Part shown: piece after piece, positions 9,118 to 18,417 of the stretch
Layout of the letters: each line of letters opens with the position of its first letter
Position numbering within the stretch: the first letter of the stretch is position 1
Origin: Candidatus Omnitrophota bacterium
GTDB lineage: Bacteria; Hinthialibacterota; Hinthialibacteria; OLB16
Reading direction: 5' to 3'
Assembly: GCA_020632575.1 (NCBI GenBank)
Contig: JACKFH010000002.1
Coordinates: forward strand, 248,001 to 312,000
DNA: 64,000 nt
Position numbers and translations under genes: made by a program
The notes under the pieces: generated by a model
What the model was told of the DNA's origin: nothing
Seen by the model: the letters and a program-made list of their open reading frames with translations, nothing else
Database searches by the model: none

Positions 9118-10830
9118 TCAACCCATTTCGCCGAAGTATCTCCTGAGCCACCACGATTCCGATCTCGTCACGAGATAATGAAGGAATGCAGTTGTGAGAA
9201 AAAAGGTGTAAAGGAGCCATAGCGATTCGGCGTGTAACCACGATAGCAAAATCGAGGCCCCACCCGAGGCGGGGCCTAGTGCGATGAATCCGAGCAATGT
9301 GTGCAATGCACTCGAAAAAACGAGCGCTCCCAAAACGAAAGGAAACGATCCGGTAAACCCGGAAAAAACATCACCCCTTTTGAAAGCGACCCACAATTTG
9401 ATTGCTAGAAAAACCCAATAACACCAGATTAGCATGGGACCGAGAAAACAGGAGAATGCGAACAGGGCGATCTCCAGAGTATTATCCGGGGATCGAACAA
9501 TCCCAACCCAAACATTCACAATCAAGATCAGTGGGGCTCCCGCAAAGAAATATCCCAGCACAACAGTCGCCAGACCCCGATTGGCAAATAATCCAGCCGT
9601 GAGGGAAGCCACTGAGAGCAAGATCACCAACCCAAACGTTCGAGGTATGGTTGATAGTCCAGATAAAATAAAATCACCTCTCAGGGATTCGGAAAAAGCG
9701 ATTCCTTGGGACAAGACAATCAACAAGTAGGCGCCATGGAGCGCCCAGGAGAAGATCAAAACCGGAAAGAGGATTCTCAGATAACAAAGCCACCTCCCGA
9801 CAAAAACCAAGTGGCATGGAAATGGAACGGTTCCGATCAAATCCATCATTCCATGACTTCGATCTCGAATGTACGGAAAAAGAGGGAGGATGAGGGCGGA
9901 ACCCACACCCAACAAACAAATGAAATGAAGGCCCGCCCATAGCCACATCTCACCTACGCCCATTCCCAGACTCGCGACCCCAATAATAAGCCAGCAAAGA
10001 AGCAAGGGCGTCGCAAGGATGATAAAGGAGGGTTTCCTGATCCCAGTCAGAAATCTGGGTTCCAGATCCATAAAGGCTCGCCACCCCTCATTTGTCAAAT
10101 CCCGGCGATTGAAAATTTTCAGTTCGCTTTTCGCCTTTTGTTCTTTCTTGAATCTGGCAGGTGAAATCGGAATGCGCCAACGTTCAAGAATGACCGCGAA
10201 CAGAATCACTGCGACAATCGATGTCCCCCAATACAGAGCCACTTCCGGGAAAACAAACGCGAGAATGTTCGACATCAACAAGGAAAGAACCGAGTAGAAA
10301 AAGGCCCATCCCGCCGCTGAAGCAAGCGAGGTGAAAACAGCCGAGGCGAAAAGACCCACAAGAACGAACCACGCCCCCCATAGGAAAAGGCCAATTGTTT
10401 CCTGCAAGAATTCATTCGGCGAAATGCCACCCAATAGAAACACGAGTGCAAAGAAGGGGAGAAGTCCGCTGACAAGCACCGCGATGATCGAAACATGCGC
10501 GATCAATTTCTGGAAGACGATGGAAAAGGTGGTCTGCGGGGCGACAGACACCAAGTCAGCAGTCTTGCGAAGCCTTTCGGTTACAATGCTCTGGCTCCCC
10601 ATCAGCGACCCATAGAGCGCAAGAAAGTAACACACCACCCACTTCCCCGAGAAAAACAAACTCCTCCCAAACTCCGCGCGCGCTCGAACCGAATCGATGT
10701 TTCCCTCCGCGAAACTCATTGCCGCGACTCCCGCCAGCGACGAGTAAAACACGAACGCGAAAGAGAACATGGTCCGCTTTCGAAGAGCCAACTGTATCTC
10801 GTGTCTCGCGAGTGGAAGGTCAGGCGCCAT
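9118..10830 (-). CDS. Polytopic membrane protein, ABC-2 permease-like
   Basis: 570-residue integral membrane protein with about a dozen hydrophobic segments arranged in two halves joined by a polar region near residues 215-255. The first half, with a cytoplasmic start (ARHEIQLALRKRTMF), a first helix and SIVTERLRKTADLVSVAP, resembles ABC-2 type export permeases, where a similar E-R-x-x-x-T segment follows the second helix. The likely role is substrate translocation with a separate ATPase. It is the last gene of a three-gene minus-strand cluster, 87 bases after the 165-residue protein. No ATPase gene is present in the window. The start has no clear Shine-Dalgarno. The family call is moderate and the substrate unknown. 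Confidence 0.6.
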   Translation of the reverse strand: MAPDLPLARHEIQLALRKRTMFSFAFVFYSSLAGVAAMSFAEGNIDSVRARAEFGRSLFFSGKWVVCYFLALYGSLMGSQSIVTERLRKTADLVSVAPQTTFSIVFQKLIAHVSIIAVLVSGLLPFFALVFLLGGISPNEFLQETIGLFLWGAWFVLVGLFASAVFTSLASAAGWAFFYSVLSLLMSNILAFVFPEVALYWGTSIVAVILFAVILERWRIPISPARFKKEQKAKSELKIFNRRDLTNEGWRAFMDLEPRFLTGIRKPSFIILATPLLLCWLIIGVASLGMGVGEMWLWAGLHFICLLGVGSALILPLFPYIRDRSHGMMDLIGTVPFPCHLVFVGRWLCYLRILFPVLIFSWALHGAYLLIVLSQGIAFSESLRGDFILSGLSTIPRTFGLVILLSVASLTAGLFANRGLATVVLGYFFAGAPLILIVNVWVGIVRSPDNTLEIALFAFSCFLGPMLIWCYWVFLAIKLWVAFKRGDVFSGFTGSFPFVLGALVFSSALHTLLGFIALGPASGGASILLSWLHAESLWLLYTFFLTTAFLHYLVTRSESWWLRRYFGEMG

Positions 10831-10917
10831 GGTGGGAGAATTCTAATGCGACCAGGACACGGGTCTAGTTAATAACCGGATTTCAAACACGAGGTCGGTT
10901 GGATTGATCGATCCCGA

Positions 10918-11415
10918 TTAAGGGGCCTTGCTCTTCATCGGCTCGATGACGATCTCCCTCAGTGGATGATCGGCGTCCACCTCGATGGGCGAGTTGGACT
11001 CCCCGTTCTCTTCGGATTTCTCAATGGGATTTTGCGGGGTGGTTGGCTGGAACTTTAGATCGTCGAACAAAATTTCTCCATTAAAAACGCCAGGAACTTG
11101 TCCCGTCCGAGAAGGTCTCGACCATTTTTTCGTGGCCTCCTCGGATTCGAGGACGGGAAGGAAAAAGGGGATGAGAGTGATGACCGATAGCCCGATAAGG
11201 ATCCCGTTTCTTTGCTCTCTCGCCAACTTTTTCGATACGGCGCCTCCGCGTGGTGGAAGATGATGTTTCCTTCGGAACCAGAGTTCCTCAAAATCCTTAT
11301 AGATCACAGCCGCGGTGCCGAATAGAACGAAGACGACTAGACCTGGGAATGCGAAAATGGAAAGAGCCACTAACCCACTCAGTAGGCCGAAGGCTGAATA
11401 TGCGATCATTCCCAT
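10918..11415 (-). CDS. Small membrane protein of the permease cluster, unknown function
   Basis: 165-residue protein I do not recognise. It has a long hydrophobic N-terminus (SGLVALSIFAFPGLVVFVLF), a basic cytoplasmic loop (KDFEELWFRRKHHLPP), a second membrane helix (ILIGLSVITLIPFFLPVL) and a hydrophilic tail of about 70 residues rich in Pro, Glu and Ser that would lie outside the membrane. An alternative ATG lies two codons downstream. It sits 12 bases after the 565-residue permease and before the 570-residue permease, so it is probably an accessory subunit of that transporter. This is inference from position only. Confidence 0.6.
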   Translation of the reverse strand: MGMIAYSAFGLLSGLVALSIFAFPGLVVFVLFGTAAVIYKDFEELWFRRKHHLPPRGGAVSKKLAREQRNGILIGLSVITLIPFFLPVLESEEATKKWSRPSRTGQVPGVFNGEILFDDLKFQPTTPQNPIEKSEENGESNSPIEVDADHPLREIVIEPMKSKAP

Positions 11416-11427
11416 CTTGCTCTCCTC

Positions 11428-13125
11428 CTACCGGTCAAACTCCTCCCGCCTCGAAAGCGAGACCACTCCGACATACAGCGCCATCAACGTTCCTCCAAAA
11501 CAGATCATCAGCCAGGCGTTTCGGATTTCCACCGTGGGGGGAACCAGGTTCGAAAACGACCAGTGACCCCAATAGGTCGATTGCTGGGTCATCTCCACGA
11601 ACATCGGGTAACCGAGGACCGCGGCGTACCCGAAGGAGACCCCGAAAGCGGTGAGCATGTAGAGCAACCCCCCAGGCCCCAGCGAAATCTCTAGATGATG
11701 CTCATACCGAAACCTGGGCAGGATCGCCCCGAACCCGACGGCGAGCGCTCCGAGGAACAAGGTGGTTCCCAACGCCATCCAGAGAGAAACCGATAGCGAA
11801 TCGTGATCGAACCCTAGAATCCAATAAGAAAGGACCGTGAGCGCCCAGGTCAGAACCATCAGAGGCGCGGTGAGGAAGATGAATTTGATCACCACCAATC
11901 GCCACACGCTGTAGGGCGAAACCCGAACCAACCAGAGCGCCGGACCCTCCCAACTGATCGAGGGGAAGAGATACCGGGCCCCGATGGCTGCCACCATGAA
12001 GGCGATCATGAACAAGTTCACCAAATAATAGAGACCCTGAAATTGTTCCCGAAAAGGGAGGAGGTGCATGTTCAACAGATAGAAACCCAACAGCGGAATC
12101 ATCATCACCATCTGACTCCATCGCGATAAGTCCCTCGAAAAGACTTTGAGTTCCTTGAGCACCATCGCCGAATCCCCGCGTTTGAGGCCGGGGATCCGAA
12201 ATTTTCCGAATTGGAGGAGACGAAACCGCCCCAGGTTCTTTCGGTTCGTGCCAAAAGACCTTGACCACGTTCCCCGGATGAACGGCGCGCCGATGGCGGT
12301 GCTGACCGCCAGGGCACAAACTGCCATGACGACCAATCTCCAGGCGGCCGGGTCGACTGTCGAGGACTCGGCCAAACCATCCACGGTCTTCACCACAAGC
12401 CCGTTCGGCAGCCACCCCCAATCCGGAATCTGGAAGGCTTGGGCCCATCGCTGGAGTTGCTCCGCGGAGGTCGCTGTGGAAAAAATATCCTCCACTCGGA
12501 GCAACCGGAAAGCGAACAATCCGGCGGTGGTGATCACCAGCCCCAAAGCGATCAACCCCTGCTGGAGTCGCTTGGTTGGAAAGATCCGCGCGAGGATCAG
12601 CATGAATGGCACCGCGATCGACCCCGGGATGATCATGAAGGTGACGATGAGGGGAATGATCCAGGCATAATAAATCCAGTCTGCTCCCCGGGCATGGCCA
12701 TAAGTCGCCAAGGCCGGTATCAAAAAGACCGACAAGGTGAGCGAGGACCGAGTCAACGTTTCCACGATCTTACTCAGATAGAGCCATCGATTCCGTATGG
12801 GATAGACCAGGAGCACCTTCATGTCATTGGCCGTGATGAAGACCGACAGGGCGGTGATCAGATTCGAGTAAAGCAGCATCGCGAAAAAGACCAGAAAAAA
12901 GAGGTTCAAAAGATGAAGCGACAGCGCCCGTGAGATCGCTTGGACAGGAGCCTGAACCTCATTGAACAGAAACTCGAAGAGGCGATAGAACAGGTATGTC
13001 TCGAGCACTAGGAAACCGGCCCCCGTGATTCCCAACACAAAGGGTTTCAACCAGTTTTTGGTGACCGCCTGACGGACCGATCCTTTCCAAAGCCAGAGAC
13101 GAAGACGTAACAAGGGGAAATGCAT
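11428..13125 (-). CDS. ABC-2 type export permease-like membrane protein
   Basis: 565-residue polytopic membrane protein with roughly twelve hydrophobic segments. The N-terminus (LRLWLWKGSVRQAVTKNWLK) is basic and cytoplasmic, followed by segments such as LHLLNLFFLVFFAMLLYSNL and a loop DMKVLLVYPIRNRWLYLSK. A sequence of this type, with a short conserved loop after the second or third helix, is seen in the putative ABC exporter permeases of Firmicutes and candidate phyla. The central cytoplasmic part (GRFRLLQFGKFRIPGLKRGD then KELKVFSRDL) fits a link to a nucleotide-binding subunit. It is the first gene of the minus-strand cluster and no ATP-binding protein is encoded with it here. The specific cargo cannot be told. 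Confidence 0.65.
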   Translation of the reverse strand: MHFPLLRLRLWLWKGSVRQAVTKNWLKPFVLGITGAGFLVLETYLFYRLFEFLFNEVQAPVQAISRALSLHLLNLFFLVFFAMLLYSNLITALSVFITANDMKVLLVYPIRNRWLYLSKIVETLTRSSLTLSVFLIPALATYGHARGADWIYYAWIIPLIVTFMIIPGSIAVPFMLILARIFPTKRLQQGLIALGLVITTAGLFAFRLLRVEDIFSTATSAEQLQRWAQAFQIPDWGWLPNGLVVKTVDGLAESSTVDPAAWRLVVMAVCALAVSTAIGAPFIRGTWSRSFGTNRKNLGRFRLLQFGKFRIPGLKRGDSAMVLKELKVFSRDLSRWSQMVMMIPLLGFYLLNMHLLPFREQFQGLYYLVNLFMIAFMVAAIGARYLFPSISWEGPALWLVRVSPYSVWRLVVIKFIFLTAPLMVLTWALTVLSYWILGFDHDSLSVSLWMALGTTLFLGALAVGFGAILPRFRYEHHLEISLGPGGLLYMLTAFGVSFGYAAVLGYPMFVEMTQQSTYWGHWSFSNLVPPTVEIRNAWLMICFGGTLMALYVGVVSLSRREEFDR

Positions 13126-13345
13126 GATTCTAGTTTAGGGTTGAATGCCTTTTAGGTCCACTTTCTTCGGGAGAAATCCGATACGAGTCTCCTGGGGGCT
13201 CAGGCGGAGGACCGCTGTCTCCCCCAGTTCAGCCCCCAATAACCCTTTGGGATCTGTTCCACATTCCCTCCACAAAAAACTATTGACGAAGGTGATGGCT
13301 CAGCGGATGATGCGCCGCTATTTTGCCCTGTTTTTGGGAGGAGTT

Positions 13346-14413
13346 ATGAAACCGCTCTTTGGCATCGCCTTGTTGTTCCTGTCATCCGCCTTCTTATGTT
13401 CCGGGGGTTCCGCTCAAATCGTCATCATCATCCCCACACCCACTCCCACAGTTATCCCAACTCCCACCCCCGACCGAGATTTCAATAAGGATGGCCAGGT
13501 GAATGCGAAGGATCTTCTGGATTTCATCCAGGGTTGGCACACCGGGACCGCCGGGGATGTCGTCACAGTCGACATCCCGAACTTACAGTCCGATGCTCGC
13601 CCCTTGAAACTGGTTCGAATTCCCGCTGGGACTTTCCAAATGGGCGCCCTTTCATCCGAGAGGGGAGTTGGTTTTGGCGAGGGTCCCGCTCACATCGTCA
13701 CAGTAGAGAAGGACTTCTATTTGAGTGTGACAGAGATCACGCAGGCGCAATGGGAGGCAATCACTGGAAAAAATATCGCCGACCAGCGGGACTTGGCCGA
13801 TACATCGTTTCAAATTTACACTGTCGGAAAGGATGTCCCGATTTACTACGTCTCTTGGAACGACGCCCAAGATTTCATATCGGGTTTAAACGCATTGGGG
13901 CAGGGAACCTTTCGATTTCCAAGTGAGGCCGAGTGGGAATACGCCTGTCGAGCCGGATCCAATAGTCGATTCTTCTTTGGCGATTCGTTGAATTGCGACG
14001 ACAACTGCGCGGATTGCGCCGAAAATCTCTTGGCCACGAACACTCGAGCCGATTACATGTGGCACTGTTTCACCGATGGAATCAATGGTTACACCCGGGG
14101 TCCCAAGGAGGTGGGATCCTTATTGCCCAATCCATTCGGTCTCTATGATATGCATGGGAATGTCTGGGAATATTGCCAGGATTGGTACCATCCCACCTAC
14201 AGTGGCGCCCCAACCGATGGAAGCGCCTGGGAGGACCCGGTTTCAACTCAAAGGATTTATCGGGGTGGCCATTCTTTCGCGCACGCGGATATTTGTCGCT
14301 CGGCATTCCGCAGTGCGATCGACCCGAGCACGCGTCACACCTACGCCGGTGTCACGGAATTGCGATGGATGCGCCGGAATAGGCTTTCAATTCTTGCAGA
14401 GGGCATGGGCTAG
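13346..14413 (+). CDS. Secreted formylglycine-generating-enzyme-like protein with dockerin-type repeat
   Basis: Member of the FGE-sulfatase/SUMF1 superfamily. The ATG at 13346 follows GGGAGGAG and gives a signal peptide (LFGIALLFLSSAFLCSGGSA), then a threonine-proline linker (PTPTPTVIPTPTP), a dockerin-like calcium loop (DFNKDGQVNAKDLLDFI) and from about residue 85 the FGE-like domain: RIPAGTFQMGALSSE, EITQAQWEAITG, RFPSEAEWEYACRAG, FGLYDMHGNVWEYCQDWY and RIYRGGHSF. These match the family core. The usual C-terminal GFR strand is not reached cleanly; a GIGFQFL string appears in another frame at about 14375, so a small frameshift near the end is possible. Whether it makes formylglycine or only shares the fold is not decidable here. 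Confidence 0.8.
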   Translation: MKPLFGIALLFLSSAFLCSGGSAQIVIIIPTPTPTVIPTPTPDRDFNKDGQVNAKDLLDFIQGWHTGTAGDVVTVDIPNLQSDARPLKLVRIPAGTFQMGALSSERGVGFGEGPAHIVTVEKDFYLSVTEITQAQWEAITGKNIADQRDLADTSFQIYTVGKDVPIYYVSWNDAQDFISGLNALGQGTFRFPSEAEWEYACRAGSNSRFFFGDSLNCDDNCADCAENLLATNTRADYMWHCFTDGINGYTRGPKEVGSLLPNPFGLYDMHGNVWEYCQDWYHPTYSGAPTDGSAWEDPVSTQRIYRGGHSFAHADICRSAFRSAIDPSTRHTYAGVTELRWMRRNRLSILAEGMG

Positions 14414-14498
14414 TTCCCCGCCACCCCCTCAAGTTATCATTCCCCCCGTTTGCCCCAAGAGGCTTTTGAATTTCCGAGAATTGAGGACCTACTCCATC

Positions 14499-17311
14499 AT
14501 GCCGAAAGATCGAAAAACCATCCATGTTGTCTCCAACTCCCACTGGGATCGGGAGTGGTGCTACCCCTTCGAGGAGACCCGACTCCTGTTGATCAAATTC
14601 ATGGATGAGCTCCTCCACCTCCTCGACACCGACCCCGATTTCGCCTCCTTCACCATGGATTCTCAGACCTTGTGTGTGGAGGACTACCTCGAACTCCGCC
14701 CGGAGAAACGGGAGACGATTGAAAAGCATGTCAAATCTGGACGGTTGATTGTCGGACCCTGGTGTTCTCTCCCCGAGGAATATCTGGTCAATGGCGAGTC
14801 CCTGGTCCGAAACCTCGTTGTGGGGCACCGAGTCGCCAAAGACCTCGGAAAAGTTTCAAAGATCGGATACACCCCCTTCAGCTACGGACAAACCTCGCAG
14901 ATCCCACAGATCTATCAGGGGTTTGACATCGACACCATCATCTTTTATCGGGGCATCAACGTTCCCAAAAGCGAGTTCATTCTCGAAGGACCGGATGGCT
15001 CCCGCCTCCTCGGAATGCGTTTCGGATGCATGAGCCGATTCTCCTACTATGTCTACATCTACCGCGTCCTCCGCTATGGCAGCGACGATGTCTTCAAACG
15101 CTACGATTGGGACCGAGGAGCCTCCCCCTTCCGTCTCGCCTCCGACCGCCATCCGCGCGCGCATTACTACGTCCTAGATGACAAGAAAAAGCACTGGAAC
15201 GACGAACCGATTCGCGAACAACTCCTGAAGCTGGTGGCCGACGAATCCGAGCATTTCACCACCAGCCAGATCTGTTGCATGCAGGGATTCGACACCAGCA
15301 ACCCCGATCCCGAAGGAATCGGACATCATCAAACTCTGCCAGGAACTTCTTCCGGAACATGACATCAAACTGTCCAACCTGAAGGACTACATGGACGCCA
15401 TGCGGAAAGAGGTGAAGAACCCGACCGTTCTCACCGGTGAAAGTCGCGACCCCGGTTCGGTCGGGAAATGGACCCACCTCAATGGCGATGTCATCTCCGC
15501 CCGTCCCCTTCTAAAGATTGGAAACAATCGGGCTGAAATCAACATCCAACGTTTGGCCGAACCCTGGGGGGCCATCGGGTCCTGGGTTGGCGGCGAATAT
15601 TTTAAGGCCGCGCTCGACCGGTGCTGGAAACTCCACCTCCGCAATCACCCACACGATACCATCACCGGTGCGGGAGTCGACCAGATGGAACTCGACTCGC
15701 TCTACCGTTTCGACCAGATCAACATCCTCTGCGAGGGACTGACTCGTCGTTCCTTGGAGGCGATTCAAATTCAGGTCGACAACAGCGATCTCTCCGAACG
15801 GGATGTCGCCCTCACTGTGTTCAATCCGACCCCGTTCCCGCGAAAGGGCGTGATCTCCTGTTACCTCGATATGCCACAGAACATGGATTACGAGGCTTTT
15901 GCCGTGAAATCCCCAGATGGCAAGACCACTTACGATCTCCAAATGAAAGAACAATTCCCCGCTGGCGTGCTTGTTCGCAATCTTCAGGACATCTCGATCG
16001 AACTTCGAGCCGACCGTGTCCATGGTCATGTCGAGATCGATGAAGTCCCCGCGTTCGGGTACAAGACCTTTCATCTGGTTCGCCAGGAACGATTCAACCA
16101 TCTTCCCCCGCAAGAACCTTGTCCCCGAAACCAATGTCCTCGAAAACGAATTCCTCCGCGCCGAATTCAATTGCGATGGCACGATCGATCTTTTGCACAA
16201 AGAGACCGGCGAGTATTTCACCGGCTTGCATTACCTCGAGGACACCGGCGAGACCGGCCACTCCTGGATCCACATGGAACCGCATGACAACGAAACCATC
16301 ACTTCGCATGGGCTCCCCTGTGCCATCACAGTCGAGGAGGCTGGACCGCTTTACGCCCGAATGCGGGTCGACTACCACATGCAGATCCCGATCGGCCTCG
16401 AACGCGAACTGACCGCCGAGTTCCGCGAGGAGCGAGATGATCACACCAGCCGTTCAAAAATTCGGAAAGAGATGATCGTCACCAGCCGGTTCGAACTTCG
16501 CGCCGGACAGAAGCGTCTCGATGTCACCACATCCTTCACCAATGAATGCAAGAATCATCGCCTCCGTGTGGTGTTCCCCACCAACCTGACTTGTGATCGA
16601 ACGGATTCCGAGGCGGCTTACGATGTCATTCCCCGTGACATCCATGTGAAGAAGGGGAACGCCTATTACGGCAAGCCGAACCCGCAATACCCGATGCACC
16701 GCTTTGTCGATATGCACGACCCCAAGAAGGATGTCGGTTTTGCCATCCTGAACAATTCGGGGCTGAGGGAGTACGAGGCCATGGACAACGATGACCGTTC
16801 CCTGGCGATCACTCTCCTGCGTTGCTTCACTTATCGCAATTGCCCAGTTTTCGGACGCTTCGAGGTTCATCCCGAAATGGAGCGGGCGCAATGTTTGGGA
16901 ACCAAATTGGAGTGGGCCTACTCGATTTTCCCGCACAAGGGGGACTGGACGAATGGAGTGTATGAGGAGGCGGAAGACCACAACCTCCCCCTCGAACCGG
17001 CACAGGTCGGACCGCACCCAGGAAAACTTCCGAAGAGCCAGAGTTTTGTCGAACTCAAAGGAAAGAATCTGCAACTCGCCGCTTTCAAACGCGCCGAGGA
17101 TCGTAAGACCAGTTATGTCGCGCGCATCTTCAACCCGACCGACAAAGCGGTGACCGGAGAACTCAAATTCTTCCGTGAGGTCAAAGCCGCATGGCTCACC
17201 AACATGAACGAGGACCGAAGGGAAAAACTGGAGCCGAAGAAAAACTCCATCAAGGTGAAAGTCGGCAAGAAAGAGATCGTGACCGTGGAATTTCAGTTGC
17301 AGAAGTCTTGA
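14499..17311 (+). CDS. Glycoside hydrolase family 38 (alpha-mannosidase-like), two frameshifts
   Basis: About 937-residue GH38-type enzyme; family members are zinc-dependent retaining mannosidases. The N-terminus has the zinc-site motif VVSNSHWDREWCYPF, then FTMDSQTLCVEDYLE and GRLIVGPWCSLPEEYLVNGE. The HPHDTITGAGVDQM motif is near residue 390, and the C-terminal beta domains run to QLQKS. Two single-base insertions break it: CCC at 15309-15311 (repaired to DPKESDIIKLCQE) and CCCCC at 16105-16109 (repaired to HLPPRKNLVPETN). At the usual nucleophile segment it reads GYTPFSYGQTSQIPQI, whereas GH38 enzymes normally show P-D-S-F-G-Q, so the aspartate appears to be Phe. There is no signal peptide, so a cytoplasmic location is likely. 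Confidence 0.8.
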
Positions 17312-17357
17312 TGTTGGTGGTAAAGTTGGTTCGATTCTTCTTTAGAGGAGAGCGCCG

Positions 17358-17537
17358 ATGTCCCTCACCTCCTGTCCGGAATGTCGGAGACAGGTGTCAA
17401 CTAAAGCGGATATGTGCCCTCATTGCGGGTACAACATTCGACGCGAAGACATGAAACTTGGTGTGATTGGGTTCATGGTCATCGTGATCGTCATTCTATC
17501 TGTCAGTTCGATCGTCGGATTCTTTTTTTCCAACTGA
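17358..17537 (+). CDS. 59-residue zinc-ribbon membrane protein
   Basis: Short gene with AGAGGAG upstream of ATG 17358. The first 30 residues carry two cysteine pairs, SCPECRRQ and MCPHCGYN, the pattern of a zinc ribbon. After a basic stretch (IRREDMK) one hydrophobic helix fills the rest (LGVIGFMVIVIVILSVSSIV) up to FFFSN. It lies 46 bases downstream of the mannosidase and may be cotranscribed with it. Zinc-ribbon plus single-helix proteins are common and functionally vague; the ribbon would face the cytoplasm. No family name can be assigned. Confidence 0.7.
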   Translation: MSLTSCPECRRQVSTKADMCPHCGYNIRREDMKLGVIGFMVIVIVILSVSSIVGFFFSN

Positions 17538-17580
17538 GGTCGGTATCCGGCAAACACACTTGCCGGGAGCCGTTTTCCCG

Positions 17581-17647
17581 CCGTGGGAGGGGCATCCTTG
17601 CCCCGGATCCTTCGACACCCATTCGCGGCAGGATGCCGCTCCCACGG
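17581..17647. repeat. Long near-perfect inverted repeat (CCGTGGGAG family)
   Basis: The left arm 17581-17602 and right arm 17627-17647 share about 20 paired positions, beginning CCGTGGGAG and ending CTCCCACGG, around a 24-base loop. It sits between the convergent zinc-ribbon and pseudopilin genes. A partial relative of the right arm, with CCACCGTGGGAGCGGC, is at 53159. A dispersed REP-like element, which may also act as a bidirectional terminator, fits best. Confidence 0.6.
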
Positions 17648-17695
17648 TGGTGTGCCCGTTAAATGAGTCGCGGGGTTGCGCTATCCGACAGGCTG

Positions 17696-18307
17696 TCAGG
17701 GCGCGGGCAACGGACCGTACGGACGGTCCACCTTGAAGGGACCGAACCAGTTCAGGTCCCCGTTGCTCTTGGTCCCATTGGTGGGTGAGTAACGGGACCC
17801 GTATTCGTTGCTCTTGTTGGGTCCCACACTCCGGATTTGATAAAGCACCCGGCCCCAATAACTCTTGTCGTTTGGCCCGATCGTCCAGTTGTTGGGATAC
17901 CCCGTGTAGATGTTGAAGTCGGACAAGAGGTTCTCGTAACCGCTCTGCTTCGGATCGCGGATAACAATAAAATAGTAGGGATCGTATTGGTGAATGAAAT
18001 TGTACCGACCTGGAACCGCGGGACAGAAGGGGTCGGGGGTGATCGCCGCCATGTACTGGATCGGTGAGGTGAGTTTGAACAGGTTTTGATCGGGGGGATA
18101 CTCGCGAAAATCCTGAAAATAAGATTCCATCGCGATAGAAAAACTTCGCTGTTCGGACATCACTCGGGCGATCTTGGCTCTCATTTGGGATTCGAGGAAG
18201 TTGGGCAGTGCGATCGCGATCAAGATTAGAATGATCGCGATGACAATCAACAACTCAATCAGAGTGAATCCCTTCGTGCGCTTTCTCAATTTCGCTAATC
18301 CGACCAT
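17696..18307 (-). CDS. Type II secretion/type IV pilus-like pseudopilin (GspG-like)
   Basis: Prepilin-type protein. The ATG at 18307 follows GGGAGG and gives a short basic leader ending in RTKG, then FTLIELLIVIAIILILIAIA, with glutamate at position 5 of the mature protein, as required by prepilin peptidase. The helix continues LPNFLESQMRAKIARV. The globular part holds SIAMESYFQDFREYPPD (a GspG-type pre-strand) and the C-terminal module GPNKSNEYGSRYSPTNGTKS then NGD, shared with the three pseudopilins at 36.8-39.6 kb. At about 203 residues it is typical. It stands alone, with no secretion ATPase or peptidase gene nearby. The role, secretion or surface fibre, is open. Confidence 0.85.
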   Translation of the reverse strand: MVGLAKLRKRTKGFTLIELLIVIAIILILIAIALPNFLESQMRAKIARVMSEQRSFSIAMESYFQDFREYPPDQNLFKLTSPIQYMAAITPDPFCPAVPGRYNFIHQYDPYYFIVIRDPKQSGYENLLSDFNIYTGYPNNWTIGPNDKSYWGRVLYQIRSVGPNKSNEYGSRYSPTNGTKSNGDLNWFGPFKVDRPYGPLPAP

Positions 18308-18417
18308 TCTCCGAGCCTCCCAACAAAGCATTGCGAGAGTTTAACAGCCCTTCCGCCCTCTTTAAAGAACTCAAGGAACGCCCATACTCATCGGTGAATC
18401 TTGGAGGAGGAGGGGCC

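Noticed and set aside
15511..16221. 236-residue minus-strand open frame inside the GH38 gene
   Set aside because: It lies opposite conserved GH38 sequence (HPHDTITGAG) and has no domain of its own.
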